A DNA stretch of 64,000 nt from Kluyvera intermedia (lineage in GTDB: Bacteria; Pseudomonadota; Gammaproteobacteria; Enterobacterales; Enterobacteriaceae): assembly GCF_021440345.1 (NCBI RefSeq), contig NZ_JAKCNS010000011.1, forward strand, positions 124,001-188,000, written 5' to 3'. A model generated the notes under the pieces. The model was not told where the DNA came from. It saw nothing but the letters and a program-made list of their open reading frames with translations, and ran no database searches. Shown here one piece after another: positions 40,125-49,547 of the stretch. The position numbers were made by a program, and so were the translations under genes. The first letter of the stretch is position 1; each line of letters begins with the position of its first letter.

Positions 40125-41500
40125 TGTTACCTTCTCAATCCCCCTCAATTTTTACCGTTAGCCGCCTGAATCAGTCGGTTCGTCTGCTGCTCGAGCAAGA
40201 AATGGGGCAAGTGTGGATTAGCGGCGAGATTTCAAATTTCTCCCAGCCCTCTTCCGGTCACTGGTACTTCACCTTAAAAGACGATAACGCCCAAGTGCGC
40301 TGCGCGATGTTCCGCAACAGCAACCGCCGCGTGACGTTCCGCCCGCAGCATGGGCAACAGGTGCTGGTGCGCGCCAATATCACGCTGTATGAGCCGCGCG
40401 GCGACTACCAGATTATTGTCGAAAGCATGCAGCCGGCGGGTGAAGGCCTGTTGCAGCAAAAATATGAGCAGCTGAAAGCCAAACTGCAGGCTGAAGGATT
40501 GTTCGACCAGCAGTTCAAGCAGCCGCTTCCTGCCCCAGCCCACTGCATTGGCGTGATTACGTCTAAAACCGGGGCTGCGCTGCACGATATTCTCCACGTC
40601 CTCAAACGCCGCGATCCCTCTTTGCCGGTGGTGATTTACCCAACGGCTGTTCAGGGTGACGATGCGCCGATGCAAATCGTCCGCGCCATTGAGCTGGCTA
40701 ACGCCCGTAACGAGTGTGATGTCTTAATCGTCGGGCGCGGCGGCGGTTCGCTGGAAGATTTATGGAGCTTTAACGACGAGCGCGTGGCGCGGGCTATTTT
40801 TGCCAGCCGCATTCCGGTAGTGAGCGCCGTCGGCCATGAAACCGACGTGACCATTTCCGATTTTGTCGGCGACCTGCGTGCGCCAACGCCATCTGCCGCG
40901 GCAGAAATTGTCAGCCGCAATCAGCAGGAATTATTACGCCAGATCCAATCCGTTCAGCAGCGTCTGGGCATGGCGATGGATTACTACCTCGCCAACCGCA
41001 GCCGCCGCTTTACGCAGACGTTTCACCGTCTACAGCAGCAGCATCCTCAGCTACGCCTGGCGCGCCAGCAAACGGCACTGGAGCGGCTGCGCCAGCGCAT
41101 GAGCTTTGCGCTGGAAAACCAAATCAAGCAGGCCAATCAGCGCCAGCAGCGCGTGCTGCAACGACTGAATCAGCAAAATCCCCAGCCGCGCATTCACCGT
41201 GCACAGTCACACATCCAGCAGTTGGAATATCGTCTGGCGGAGAATATTCGCGCTCGCCTCAGCGAGCAGCGTGAGCGTTTTGGCAACGCGGTAACGCATC
41301 TGGAAGCCGTCAGCCCGCTGGCGACGCTGGCACGTGGCTACAGCGTCACCACCGCCAGCGATGGCAAAGTGCTGAAACAGACGAAACAGGCGAAAGCAGG
41401 CGAGCTGTTGACCACCAGACTGGCGGATGGCTGGGTTGAGAGTGAAATCAAAACGGTGACGGCAGAAAAGAAAACCCGCGCACGTAAAAAAGCGGTCTAA
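40124..41500 (+). CDS. xseA: Exodeoxyribonuclease VII large subunit XseA
   Basis: Catalytic subunit of exonuclease VII, which degrades single-stranded DNA with XseB. 458 residues (E. coli 456). N-terminal OB fold ([26 protein letters not shown]), then the catalytic core with [15 protein letters not shown] and [16 protein letters not shown], and a long Gln/Arg-rich coiled coil (about 285-400) ending in a Lys/Arg tail. Divergent from guaB. Confidence 0.97.
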   Translation: MLPSQSPSIFTVSRLNQSVRLLLEQEMGQVWISGEISNFSQPSSGHWYFTLKDDNAQVRCAMFRNSNRRVTFRPQHGQQVLVRANITLYEPRGDYQIIVESMQPAGEGLLQQKYEQLKAKLQAEGLFDQQFKQPLPAPAHCIGVITSKTGAALHDILHVLKRRDPSLPVVIYPTAVQGDDAPMQIVRAIELANARNECDVLIVGRGGGSLEDLWSFNDERVARAIFASRIPVVSAVGHETDVTISDFVGDLRAPTPSAAAEIVSRNQQELLRQIQSVQQRLGMAMDYYLANRSRRFTQTFHRLQQQHPQLRLARQQTALERLRQRMSFALENQIKQANQRQQRVLQRLNQQNPQPRIHRAQSHIQQLEYRLAENIRARLSEQRERFGNAVTHLEAVSPLATLARGYSVTTASDGKVLKQTKQAKAGELLTTRLADGWVESEIKTVTAEKKTRARKKAV

Positions 41501-41544
41501 TTTTCGGGTAAAACCGGGCTTCAACGCCCGGTCAGGTATCGTGC

Positions 41545-41766
41545 TTATTCGCCGACGAGTACCCATTCGACCCGTTTTTTCGAAACCAGCCCGTGTCCGT
41601 TCTGGCAGAGAAAATCTACCGCCCCACAGGCTTTTAACACTTCCAGCGGTTTATGACATTCAGGGCAACGCGCCTCGAGGGTGTACTCTTTTTCGCAGCT
41701 CTGGCAATGCGCGTGATTCCCCTGCACTTCCAGCGACGCCTGACAGATTGGGCAGATGAATTCCAT
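41545..41766 (-). CDS. yfgJ: Zinc-ribbon protein YfgJ
   Basis: 73-residue protein with paired CxxC motifs (CPIC, CQSC, CPEC, CQNGHG region) forming two zinc ribbons, matching E. coli YfgJ (71). Function unknown. ATG follows AAGGAGTCGCA. Converges on xseA across 44 bp that hold a hairpin (ACCGGGC/GCCCGGT at 41513-41532). Confidence 0.9.
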   Translation of the reverse strand: MEFICPICQASLEVQGNHAHCQSCEKEYTLEARCPECHKPLEVLKACGAVDFLCQNGHGLVSKKRVEWVLVGE

Positions 41767-41818
41767 TGCGACTCCTTAACTTCTGTTTTTGTGCCGCTAT
41801 TTTACCACGCCTCGCGCT

Positions 41819-42910
41819 TTAGTGTGCGCCGCGCAGCTCCTGCTGAAGCTGTAGTAACGCCTCTACTTCGGCGATGCGCCGCTGGGTCAATCTGGCCACC
41901 TCTTGTGGCGCGCGCGCAAAAAGGCTATTAGCACCAAAAATGTGTTCGCCCAAACAATGGGCGTAAACCGCCCCTTCCCGCGTCCAGCTCATCACGCTGT
42001 CACCCGCTATCAGCTCGGCTCGTTCACCGCCTGGGCTACGGTTCTGGCTAATGATCCTTCCATCGCGAAGAGTAATGCGAATCCCCTTACGCTCAACGCC
42101 CGGTCCAGCATATTTATTGAGCCACAGGTTGACCGGCAGCCCGGAAAGCATCCCCTGTAAGTGCGCCTCACCCTCCGCCGTTTCCGTATCGCCGATGGAG
42201 ATAGGCCTTCCCAGTCGGTCTTTTGCCTGGAGGACTTTCAGCTGTAGCTCATCGCTACCGCCCAGGTAGCGTACCGTTTCACGCATCATCGCTAGCACGT
42301 GAGTGCCCACATCCACAATGACCCCGTCTGGATGACGGAACTGCCGGGTATCCGGTTCGCCGGTAGCAAAATTGAGCGCGATAGGTTCGCCGGCCGCGTT
42401 AAAACCACTTGGCTCAAGCAGAAAACCGTCGATACCGACAATATCATCAAGCGAGAACACCGGCGGTTCAGATAACGCGGCCACGCCTTCCGCCAACCAG
42501 GGTTTATCCATTTTGCCCTGAGCGACACGTAACGCCCCGTCCCGCGCCATCCAGTGATCCAGTGCAAGCACGCGCGGTGCGTTTTCCGGCATCGATAGCA
42601 GTGAACGCAGGCGGCTAATTTGGCCAAGCGTGGCGACAACCGGCTTCTCTACCACAATTCGCGGTATTGGCGTGGATAGCGCCGCTTCTAATACCGATAA
42701 ATGCTGTAGCGACGCGGTGGTGATGCACAGCGTATCGATAGGTTTTGCCAGTAGTGCGGCGAGGGAATCACATCGGGTCACGCCGGGTAGCGTACGCTGT
42801 GCGTTAACGTCGTACCCCCATAGGGTTGAAACCGGTAGAGACAGCCGCTGTAGCGCAGGAAGCCAGGCCGTTTCAACAACGGCCCCCAGGCCGACAAAAC
42901 CAATATTCAT
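41819..42910 (-). CDS. Gfo/Idh/MocA-family oxidoreductase
   Basis: 363-residue NAD(P)-dependent dehydrogenase of the Gfo/Idh/MocA family, usual length. The Rossmann start MNIGFVGLGAV and the family motif VVEKPV are clear. A central VIVDVGTHVLAMM segment has the Asp-xx-xHis arrangement used as catalytic pair. Substrate is unknown; family members act on sugars, inositols or cyclic adducts. It follows the MetC-like gene by 89 bp on the same strand and is probably co-transcribed. Neither gene lies between yfgJ and der in E. coli. Confidence 0.85.
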   Translation of the reverse strand: MNIGFVGLGAVVETAWLPALQRLSLPVSTLWGYDVNAQRTLPGVTRCDSLAALLAKPIDTLCITTASLQHLSVLEAALSTPIPRIVVEKPVVATLGQISRLRSLLSMPENAPRVLALDHWMARDGALRVAQGKMDKPWLAEGVAALSEPPVFSLDDIVGIDGFLLEPSGFNAAGEPIALNFATGEPDTRQFRHPDGVIVDVGTHVLAMMRETVRYLGGSDELQLKVLQAKDRLGRPISIGDTETAEGEAHLQGMLSGLPVNLWLNKYAGPGVERKGIRITLRDGRIISQNRSPGGERAELIAGDSVMSWTREGAVYAHCLGEHIFGANSLFARAPQEVARLTQRRIAEVEALLQLQQELRGAH

Positions 42911-42999
42911 AATCTCTGACTCATAAACAGGAAAGTGATATCACGAATTATTATGCGTGAACGGCCACCGCGAAATATTGCGCACGATGGCCCATTGCC

Positions 43000-44181
43000 T
43001 CACAACGTCGAACGTAATCGGTCAAACCCTTCCGCCAGATCGGTTTTCAGGTCATCCATATCTTCGAGACCAATTTGTAGTCGCAGCGTTAAACCGCCCG
43101 GCTGCCAGTCCGTTGCAGTACGGTAGTCAGCGCAGTTAAACGGGATAATCAAACTTTCAAAACCACCCCACGAGTAACCCATTCCAAAAATGCTCATATT
43201 ATCGAGCATCTTCGCCACTCCCGCTTTGGAGAACTCCGGCTTCAGCACCAGGGAAAACAGCCCGGAGGAACCGGTGAAATCTCTTTTCCAAATCTCGTGC
43301 CCCGGGCACTCCGGCAGCGCAGGATGGAGGACCTTTAAAACCTCTGGACGCGATTTGAGCCAGTGCGCCATTTCGAGGCCGCGTTTTTCCGCCTCTTTGA
43401 GCCGAATATGCATGGTGCGCAGGCCACGCAGTGCCAGGAAGCAGTCTTCGGCCCCCGGCAGCATCGCCATTAAATCGTAGGTCTTACGAAGCTTAGGCCA
43501 CCACGCTTCGTTCGCAGACACCAGCCCCATAAGCAGATCGGAGTGACCGCCGAGGTATTTCGTACCGGCTTCCAGCGACAGATCGCAACCATGTTCATGG
43601 GCGCGAAAGAAAATCGGTGTCGCCCAGGTATTATCAATTATGGTGGTCACGCCATGCGCTTTCGCCGCCCGGGTCATTGCCGGGACATCCTGAATCTCAA
43701 AACTTTGTGAGCCCGGTGATTCCAGGAATAGCGTAGTCGTGTTGGGGCGGAACAGGGTCTCAATCGCCGCGCCAATGCAGGGATCGTAATAGGTGGTTTC
43801 AATACCCATTTTTGCGAGCATCCCAGCGCAAAAGTTACGCGTTGGTCGATATACGCTATCCGGCATCAACAGATGATCGCCAGACTTGAGCGTCGTCAGC
43901 AGAGAGAGCGCGATCGCCCCAAGCCCTGAGGGGGATAAAACCGTTCCGGCGGCACCCGCCAGCGAGCTCCAGGCATTTTCCAGGCTGGCAATCGTTGGCG
44001 TGCCCATGGTGCCGTAATTGAACTCGGCGCGGTTATGCTCGAGATCGTCAACCGTGGGGAAAATGACCGTCGAACCCCGGTACACCGGAGCGTTCACAAA
44101 GCCTGATTGCTTCGAAACATCCCGGCCTAGCTGGGTGATTTGCGTGCTGATGTTAAAATCGGAGGTGGAACGGTGACCCAT
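43000..44181 (-). CDS. MetC-like PLP-dependent C-S lyase
   Basis: 393-residue Cys/Met-metabolism PLP enzyme closest to cystathionine beta-lyase (MetC). The PLP lysine is Lys208 in EAGTKYLGGHSDLLMG, and the C-terminal segment HEIWKRDFTGSSGLFSLVLK…YSWGGFESL is nearly that of MetC. It is not at the metC locus and its N-terminal half differs, so it is a paralogue. Likely activity is beta-elimination of cystathionine or a related thioether. Paired with the Gfo/Idh/MocA gene downstream; this coupling suggests a dedicated substrate rather than methionine synthesis. A transsulfuration enzyme is the alternative. Confidence 0.87.
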   Translation of the reverse strand: MGHRSTSDFNISTQITQLGRDVSKQSGFVNAPVYRGSTVIFPTVDDLEHNRAEFNYGTMGTPTIASLENAWSSLAGAAGTVLSPSGLGAIALSLLTTLKSGDHLLMPDSVYRPTRNFCAGMLAKMGIETTYYDPCIGAAIETLFRPNTTTLFLESPGSQSFEIQDVPAMTRAAKAHGVTTIIDNTWATPIFFRAHEHGCDLSLEAGTKYLGGHSDLLMGLVSANEAWWPKLRKTYDLMAMLPGAEDCFLALRGLRTMHIRLKEAEKRGLEMAHWLKSRPEVLKVLHPALPECPGHEIWKRDFTGSSGLFSLVLKPEFSKAGVAKMLDNMSIFGMGYSWGGFESLIIPFNCADYRTATDWQPGGLTLRLQIGLEDMDDLKTDLAEGFDRLRSTL

Positions 44182-44473
44182 AAATTACCCCATAAATTTC
44201 AGCGAGATTTCATTAGTCATATCCATCATCTGGGATGAATAGCGGCAAAACGATAACTATCCTGCGTTAGGCGCAGCGAAGTCAACGCGCGTTTCACATT
44301 GAGAGGATTATCGTTTGGATAGCGTGAAGAGGTAGTACGGAAGCGAGATTTTGATGTGTTGTCAGGCGACGACATCAGCACGAGCGGAAAAGTGATGGAA
44401 AACCGCGGGGAGAGCAGCGGCATGATTAACACGCCGCTTTTATCTTATTCGCAGTGGGTTGTGAGAGTGGGTG

Positions 44474-44719
44474 CTATTCGTTGCCCCATTCATTGAGGAA
44501 ATTGGCAATTTCATCAATGCGCTGCTCTTCAATACCGGCTTCACGCGCCATCTCTTGCTGCGCTTCTTCACTGATTTCTTCATTGTTCATCAGACGGGTC
44601 AGCAGCAGTTGGAAATAGTGTGCTAATGCATCACGTTCAGAGTCGCTCACCGGTTTCGCGCATTCCGTCGCGTACTCGTCGGCGATGTCATAATACTTGA
44701 TATCTACTTCATGGCTCAT
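44474..44719 (-). CDS. ymjA: DUF2543 protein, YmjA-like
   Basis: 81-residue acidic, helical protein. The sequence ([17 protein letters not shown]…[25 protein letters not shown]…FLNEWGNE) matches E. coli YmjA in length and nearly throughout, as I recall it. Function is unknown. No membrane segment. ATG at 44719 follows CGGGGAG. In E. coli ymjA lies elsewhere, so either the gene moved or this is a paralogue. Confidence 0.85.
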   Translation of the reverse strand: MSHEVDIKYYDIADEYATECAKPVSDSERDALAHYFQLLLTRLMNNEEISEEAQQEMAREAGIEEQRIDEIANFLNEWGNE

Positions 44720-44819
44720 AAATTACTCCCCGGATTAACGTCTATGTCAATTGTCGCCCGCTGCGCCAGTACCCGGCTTAGGGTCATGAAAAATATGGCG
44801 CAGGGTGAGTCTGAATGGT

Positions 44820-45302
44820 TCAGACCTTCAGCATTTTTACCGTTGCTTCGATATCGATTTCATCTTCCGTGAAAATTAACGTTGTTCCCTGGAAGGTCGT
44901 GATCGCCAGTTTTTTCAGCGAGCGCATTTCACCCGGCTTAGTCGCCGACTTTGGCTTGATACTGTTCATCAAAGCCCCGACAGACAGCACCGCGTTCTCT
45001 TTATCGATGCGGGTGTCCGCTGGTACTTCTTCGCTGTAAACCAGATAAGATTTGATTGCCGTGAGTTTAAGGCGCTCACCCGCGATATAGATGTATTTGC
45101 TTTCCGGGATGACTTTCACCGCAAAAGCCGACAACCCTTTGTTGTTGGTCGTCGGTTCAAATGTCACCGCCGCATCTTTCTTAATCAGTTCAGGGTTGGC
45201 AACCTTAATCACATGAAAATAACGGTTATCCCCGTTTCCATCTTTGATAAATCCAAAACCTTTATCTTCAAACCAGGTTGTGATTGTTCCGTTCATCGCC
45301 AT
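44820..45302 (-). CDS. Cold-shock-domain protein with unknown C-terminal domain
   Basis: 160-residue protein. Residues 1-65 are a cold-shock domain (GTITTWFEDKGFGFIKD with RNP1-like KGFGFI, then NRYFHV as RNP2), a single-strand RNA/DNA binder. Residues 70-160 (YIYIAGERLKLTAIKSYLVYSEE…TTFQGTTLIFTEDEIDIEATVKML) form a separate beta-rich domain that I do not recognise. It differs from the 70-residue CspA family. A 184-bp gap upstream, with the VOC gene beyond it, could supply a long leader, as in cspA. Start ATG at 45302; ATG at 45296 is possible. Confidence 0.85.
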   Translation of the reverse strand: MAMNGTITTWFEDKGFGFIKDGNGDNRYFHVIKVANPELIKKDAAVTFEPTTNNKGLSAFAVKVIPESKYIYIAGERLKLTAIKSYLVYSEEVPADTRIDKENAVLSVGALMNSIKPKSATKPGEMRSLKKLAITTFQGTTLIFTEDEIDIEATVKMLKV

Positions 45303-45486
45303 TACCGCCTACTTAATCGTTTATCTGCTCAATTTTTGCAGCGCGCAGTGTAAAACACAATCCCCGCGCAGACTACGTCTTTGGTGTAAGTCTGGCTGAT
45401 TAATTTCAGCTATGCGAGGGGCTCCACCCGTAAGGGTCCTGAATCGCTCACCAATGACAATGCAATACCAAACGCAACGTGGGTTT

Positions 45487-45891
45487 TCATCGCGTTTGCG
45501 CGTTCTGATAGAGGTCCCAACGGTTGCCATACAGATCTTCAAATACAACGACCGTTCCGTACTCTTCGTCACGCGGCTCTTCGCAAAAATGGACACCTTT
45601 GGCCTTCATCGCGTGGTAGTCGCGCCAGAAATCATCGGTCTGCAGGAACAAAAACACCCTGCCGCCGCACTGATTACCAATAAAATCCTTTTGTTGGTCG
45701 TTCGATGCGCGAGCCAGTAAAATATGGCAGTCGCTTTCCGGTCCCGGCGACACCACGACCCATCGTTTTCCTGGCTGCGGTGTATCTTCAACAAGGATAA
45801 AGCCCAGTTTATCGGTGTAGTACTCAATCGCACGGTCATAGTCGTCGACGACGACTGCTACATGCCCGAGGCACCGTTTTTGCGTTCTCAT
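45487..45891 (-). CDS. VOC-superfamily (glyoxalase/dioxygenase-like) protein
   Basis: 134-residue single-module vicinal-oxygen-chelate protein. Paired beta-alpha-beta-beta-beta units are visible: LGHVAVVVDDYDRAIEYYTDKLGF and VFLFLQTDDFWRDYHAMKAKGV…VVFEDLYGNRWDLYQ. Possible metal ligands are His10 and His56; the usual C-terminal Glu is replaced by WDLY. Substrate unknown; fosfomycin or glyoxalase activity cannot be claimed. ATG at 45891 follows GGAG by 7 bp; the frame extends 10 codons upstream without family similarity. Confidence 0.8.
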   Translation of the reverse strand: MRTQKRCLGHVAVVVDDYDRAIEYYTDKLGFILVEDTPQPGKRWVVVSPGPESDCHILLARASNDQQKDFIGNQCGGRVFLFLQTDDFWRDYHAMKAKGVHFCEEPRDEEYGTVVVFEDLYGNRWDLYQNAQTR

Positions 45892-45975
45892 TTTTTTGCT
45901 CCGTTGCGCTTTCACTATCACCGCTCAGGCACACCTTTTACCACAAAAGTGTTTTGGCCTATCCTGTATCACAAA

Positions 45976-46001
45976 AAGAAAAGCCCGCATCATGCGGGCT
46001 C
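45976..46001 (-). terminator. der terminator
   Basis: AGCCCGCATCATGCGGGCT palindrome followed on the minus strand by TTTTCTTTTT. Confidence 0.88.
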
Positions 46002-46037
46002 CTCATTTTACTCAGCGGTGATAAACCCTGCGGTCTA

Positions 46038-47516
46038 TTACTTGCTCTTTTTGATGTGCTTCATCAAACGCTGGCGTTTACGCATCTGAGTTGGGGTCAG
46101 CGTGTTGCGTTTGTTCGCATACGGGTTTTCCCCTTCCTTGAACTGGATGCGGATTGGTGTCCCCATGACGTCCAGTGACTTACGGAAGTAGTTCATCAGA
46201 TAGCGTTTGTAGGAATCTGGCAGGTCTTTTACCTGATTACCGTGAATAACAACAATTGGCGGGTTGTAACCACCGGCGTGGGCATATTTCAGCTTCACGC
46301 GACGACCACGAACCAACGGCGGCTGGTGATCTTCTGTTGCCATGCTCATGATGCGGGTCAGCATCGCCGTGCCGACACGACGGGTAGAGCTGTCATACGC
46401 TTCACGGATGGATTCGAACAGATTACCTACGCCGCTGCCGTGCAGCGCGGAGATAAAGTGCACGCGAGCAAAGTCGATAAAGCCCAGACGATAGTCCAGG
46501 GTCTCTTTCACCTGCTCTTTAACTTCCATGCTCAGGCCGTCCCACTTGTTGACGACAATAACAAGTGAGCGCCCACTATTGAGGATAAAGCCCAGCAGTG
46601 ACAGGTCCTGGTCAGAGATACCTTCACGAGCATCGATAACCAGCAGACAGACGTTGGCATCTTCGATCGCCTGCAGAGTTTTGATAACGGAGAATTTTTC
46701 TACCGTATCGGTCACTTTGCCGCGCTTACGTACACCGGCGGTGTCGATGAGCACGTATTCACGTTCATCGCGTTCCATCGGGATGTAGATACTGTCACGG
46801 GTGGTACCCGGCATATCGTAAACCACCACGCGGTCTTCGCCGAGGATACGGTTAGTCAGCGTTGACTTACCGACGTTAGGGCGACCCACGATAGCGATTT
46901 TAATCGGCAGATCCTGCGGGTTGAAGTCATCTTCTGGCTCTTCAACTTCACCGCCGTTCTGCTCGGCTTCAAACTTAGCCCAGTACTCCGCGTCTTCGTC
47001 CACTTCTTCCGGCGGGTTGACATCATCAACGAACGGCAGCAGAACGGTTTCCAGCAGCGTAGTCACGCCGCGGCCATGAGAGGCGGCAATCGCGTGAATC
47101 TCACCAAGGCCTAGCGACCAGAAGTCAGCTACTGCCTGGTCCGGGTCAATCCCGTCCGTTTTGTTCGCCACCAGGAAGGTTGGCTTTTCACGGGAACGCA
47201 GATGCTTAGCAATGCCTTCGTCCGCAGGCATCAGCCCCGCACGTGCATCAACCATAAACAGCACCACGTCAGCTTCTTCAATCGCCAGCAGCGACTGTTC
47301 AGCCATGCGCGTTTCCACGCCTTCTTCCGTACCATCGATACCGCCGGTATCGATACAGATAAACTCACGCCCTTCAACTTCAGCACGACCGTACTTACGG
47401 TCACGAGTCAGACCCGGGAAATCCGCGACCAGCGCATCACGAGTGCGCGTCAAGCGGTTAAAGAGCGTGGATTTTCCGACATTAGGGCGCCCGACAAGCG
47501 CGACCACAGGAACCAT
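46038..47516 (-). CDS. der: Ribosome assembly GTPase Der (EngA)
   Basis: Essential double GTPase for 50S maturation. 492 residues (E. coli 490). Two G domains each with [10 protein letters not shown] (residues 9 and 211), DTGG/DTAG switch motifs and NKTD/NKWD, an acidic linker (about 160-205), and a C-terminal KH-like domain with a basic tail ([15 protein letters not shown]). In the bamB-der order typical of enterobacteria, separated from bamB by a REP cluster. Confidence 0.97.
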   Translation of the reverse strand: MVPVVALVGRPNVGKSTLFNRLTRTRDALVADFPGLTRDRKYGRAEVEGREFICIDTGGIDGTEEGVETRMAEQSLLAIEEADVVLFMVDARAGLMPADEGIAKHLRSREKPTFLVANKTDGIDPDQAVADFWSLGLGEIHAIAASHGRGVTTLLETVLLPFVDDVNPPEEVDEDAEYWAKFEAEQNGGEVEEPEDDFNPQDLPIKIAIVGRPNVGKSTLTNRILGEDRVVVYDMPGTTRDSIYIPMERDEREYVLIDTAGVRKRGKVTDTVEKFSVIKTLQAIEDANVCLLVIDAREGISDQDLSLLGFILNSGRSLVIVVNKWDGLSMEVKEQVKETLDYRLGFIDFARVHFISALHGSGVGNLFESIREAYDSSTRRVGTAMLTRIMSMATEDHQPPLVRGRRVKLKYAHAGGYNPPIVVIHGNQVKDLPDSYKRYLMNYFRKSLDVMGTPIRIQFKEGENPYANKRNTLTPTQMRKRQRLMKHIKKSK

Positions 47517-47556
47517 GATAAAGCCTCATATACTCAAAATTTGTGACAATTTGCTT

Positions 47557-47627
47557 TGCCGGGCGGCATTTCGCTTATCCGGTCTGCGCTTGTGCGGCAG
47601 GCTCGATAAGTGAAGCGCCATCGGGCA
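47557..47627. repeat. Inverted pair of REP units (BIME) between bamB and der
   Basis: GCCGGGCGGC…CGCTTATCCGG (47558-47582) and, in inverse orientation, a unit reading GCCCGATGGCGC…CTTATCGAGC (47601-47626). Both fit the enterobacterial REP pattern. Confidence 0.78.
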
Positions 47628-47653
47628 TAAAAATCAGTAACATTACAAATAGC

Positions 47654-47683
47654 AAACGGCCCCTGACTAAACAGGAGCCGTCC
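47654..47683 (-). terminator. Hairpin after bamB
   Basis: ACGGC-CCTG/CAGG-GCCGT stem with one internal mismatch, followed on the minus strand by TTTGCTATTTG. Confidence 0.65.
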
Positions 47684-47704
47684 ATCGCTGAAAAACTACA
47701 GACG

Positions 47705-48883
47705 TTAACGCGTAATCGCGTAAACCGTACCGTCTTTCGCCTGAATCAGCAATTTACCGTCAGCAACAACCGGTTCCGTCAGGAAGCCGGAGCTGTCGAG
47801 CTTCTGCTGGGCCATGAAACGGCCATCTTCTGGATTAATCCAGTGCAGATAACCTTCGCTATCACCCACCACCAGGCTGCCATTATACAGCGCCGGAGCG
47901 GTCAGCAGTCGGTGCAGCAGATCGCTTTGCGTCCACAGCGTTACGCCACCGTCGGTGGTTAGCGCCAGAACGCGGTCATTCTGGTCGGCAATGTAGATAC
48001 GGTTGCCGTCAACGATGAAATCATTCACCGAACCCAGCTCACGTTTCCACAGGATCTGGCCGCTGCGCAGATCCAGCGCCGTCAGATTACCATTGTAGGC
48101 TAATGCATAAACAACGCCATTCACGATAACCGGCGTGGTATCCACATCGCTCAGACGATCGATTTCGGTAGAACCGGTGGCCTGAGAGATACGCTGCTGC
48201 CAGATAAGCTGGCCCTGCTGCATCAGTACCGCACTCACGCGACCGTTGTCGCCGCCCACAATGGCTGCGCCGAATGCGACGGCCGGTGCAGATTCACCGC
48301 GCAGAGAAAGCGCAGGCATATCCAGGTTCACCGTCCATTTCACCACGCCGCTGTTCTCATCCAGCGCCTGCAGCTGACCGTTGCTGGTGTGAACCAGAAC
48401 CAGGCCATCGCTCGCAGTTGGACGAGACAAAACTTCACCCGCTGCGGTGGTCTGCCAGACGATAGCACCGGTGCCGGCATCCAGCGCGTAAACCTGCGCT
48501 TTTTCGCTGCCGACGTACACGTGGCCACCGGCAATGGTCAAGCCACCGGACAGCAGAGCCGGTTTACGGCTAAACCAGCCGTCTTTTTCCGCCAGATTCA
48601 CGGACCAGACTTCTTTACCATCGTCAGCGTTAACCGCTTTCACGGTGCCTTTACGATCGGCCGCATAGACTACGCTGTCGGCATAAGCCGGATGCAGGTT
48701 CGAGTAGAAGTCACCAATACCGCTACCGACGGAAACATCCCATGCGGTAGATGGCGTAAACTGGTTTTCTACGGTTGGCAGAGGAGACATTTTAACAACA
48801 TCTTCTTCGCCGCTAAATAACGAACAACCACTCAACAGAGTGACAGAAAGCAGTCCTGGCAAAAGTACTTTACGCAATTGCAT
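47705..48883 (-). CDS. bamB: Outer membrane assembly lipoprotein BamB
   Basis: Eight-bladed beta-propeller lipoprotein of the BAM complex that binds BamA POTRA domains. 392 residues as in E. coli. Signal peptide with lipobox LLSGCSLF (Cys20). PQQ-like repeat cores recur (AVNADDGKEVWSVN, ALDAGTGAIVWQTT, ALDLRSGQILWKRE). Lies 10 bp after yfgM in the order hisS-yfgM-bamB-der. Confidence 0.97.
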   Translation of the reverse strand: MQLRKVLLPGLLSVTLLSGCSLFSGEEDVVKMSPLPTVENQFTPSTAWDVSVGSGIGDFYSNLHPAYADSVVYAADRKGTVKAVNADDGKEVWSVNLAEKDGWFSRKPALLSGGLTIAGGHVYVGSEKAQVYALDAGTGAIVWQTTAAGEVLSRPTASDGLVLVHTSNGQLQALDENSGVVKWTVNLDMPALSLRGESAPAVAFGAAIVGGDNGRVSAVLMQQGQLIWQQRISQATGSTEIDRLSDVDTTPVIVNGVVYALAYNGNLTALDLRSGQILWKRELGSVNDFIVDGNRIYIADQNDRVLALTTDGGVTLWTQSDLLHRLLTAPALYNGSLVVGDSEGYLHWINPEDGRFMAQQKLDSSGFLTEPVVADGKLLIQAKDGTVYAITR

Positions 48884-48893
48884 CGGGTCCCTC

Positions 48894-49514
48894 TCAGACG
48901 GACAAATTATTAATTTTCATGCGCATCATTTCACTCAGCGCCGGTGATGCATCGCTCTTAGCGCCAGTTTCCCACGCTGCACGAGCACCTTGTTTGTCAC
49001 CTTTACTGAGCAGGATCTCCCCACGTAAATCAGCAACAATTGCCGTCCAACCTTCACCTTTCACGCCTTCCAGCGTTTTCAGCGCCGCATCAGCCTGCTT
49101 CATCTGCAGCTGAACGCGCGCCAGGCGCAGATTAATAACGGACTTCAGATTCTCATCAGACGCAGCGGCTAAGCCTTGCTGCAGCTGTTTTTCCGCCTGT
49201 GCCAGATCGTTTTTATCAACAAAGGCCTGCGCCAGTTCCAGAGAAGCAAACGCCCCGTAGGTGTTTTTGGTCTCCGCCGCAAACTTCTGGGCGGAGGCCA
49301 GCGCTTCCGGTTTCCCTGAGGACAGAGAAGAAACGGCATTTTCATAAGCCACGGAAGATTCCCGGGCCGAGTCTACCTGATGAGAATTCCAGTAACGCCA
49401 GCCAACCAGCGCACCGATCCCCAAAATCACCCCAACGGCCAGCGCTTTGCCATTTTCAGCAAAGAAGCGTTTGATCGCATCAACCTGGTCATTTTCGTTA
49501 TTGTAAATTTCCAC
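48894..49514 (-). CDS. yfgM: Ancillary SecYEG translocon subunit YfgM
   Basis: 206-residue single-span membrane protein: a cytoplasmic N-terminus, a transmembrane helix at about 24-42 (ALAVGVILGIGALVGWRYW), and a periplasmic TPR-like domain. E. coli YfgM associates with SecYEG and PpiD and helps hand over secreted proteins. Lies between hisS (33 bp) and bamB (10 bp). Confidence 0.95.
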   Translation of the reverse strand: MEIYNNENDQVDAIKRFFAENGKALAVGVILGIGALVGWRYWNSHQVDSARESSVAYENAVSSLSSGKPEALASAQKFAAETKNTYGAFASLELAQAFVDKNDLAQAEKQLQQGLAAASDENLKSVINLRLARVQLQMKQADAALKTLEGVKGEGWTAIVADLRGEILLSKGDKQGARAAWETGAKSDASPALSEMMRMKINNLSV

Positions 49515-49547
49515 GCAGCCCTTCTCCTGATAATAATGTTCTGGAGA

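Noticed and set aside
41513-41532. Hairpin between xseA and yfgJ as an intrinsic terminator
   Set aside because: The stem is clear, but there is no T tract on either strand, so it was not listed as a terminator.
44226-44432. 68-codon minus-strand frame between the MetC-like gene and ymjA
   Set aside because: No ribosome site, no recognisable domain and amino-acid composition unlike neighbours. The 292-bp gap more likely holds the MetC-like promoter.
45321-45596. 91-codon minus-strand frame upstream of the cold-shock gene
   Set aside because: It overlaps the VOC gene in another frame and has no family similarity; the gap is better read as leader DNA.
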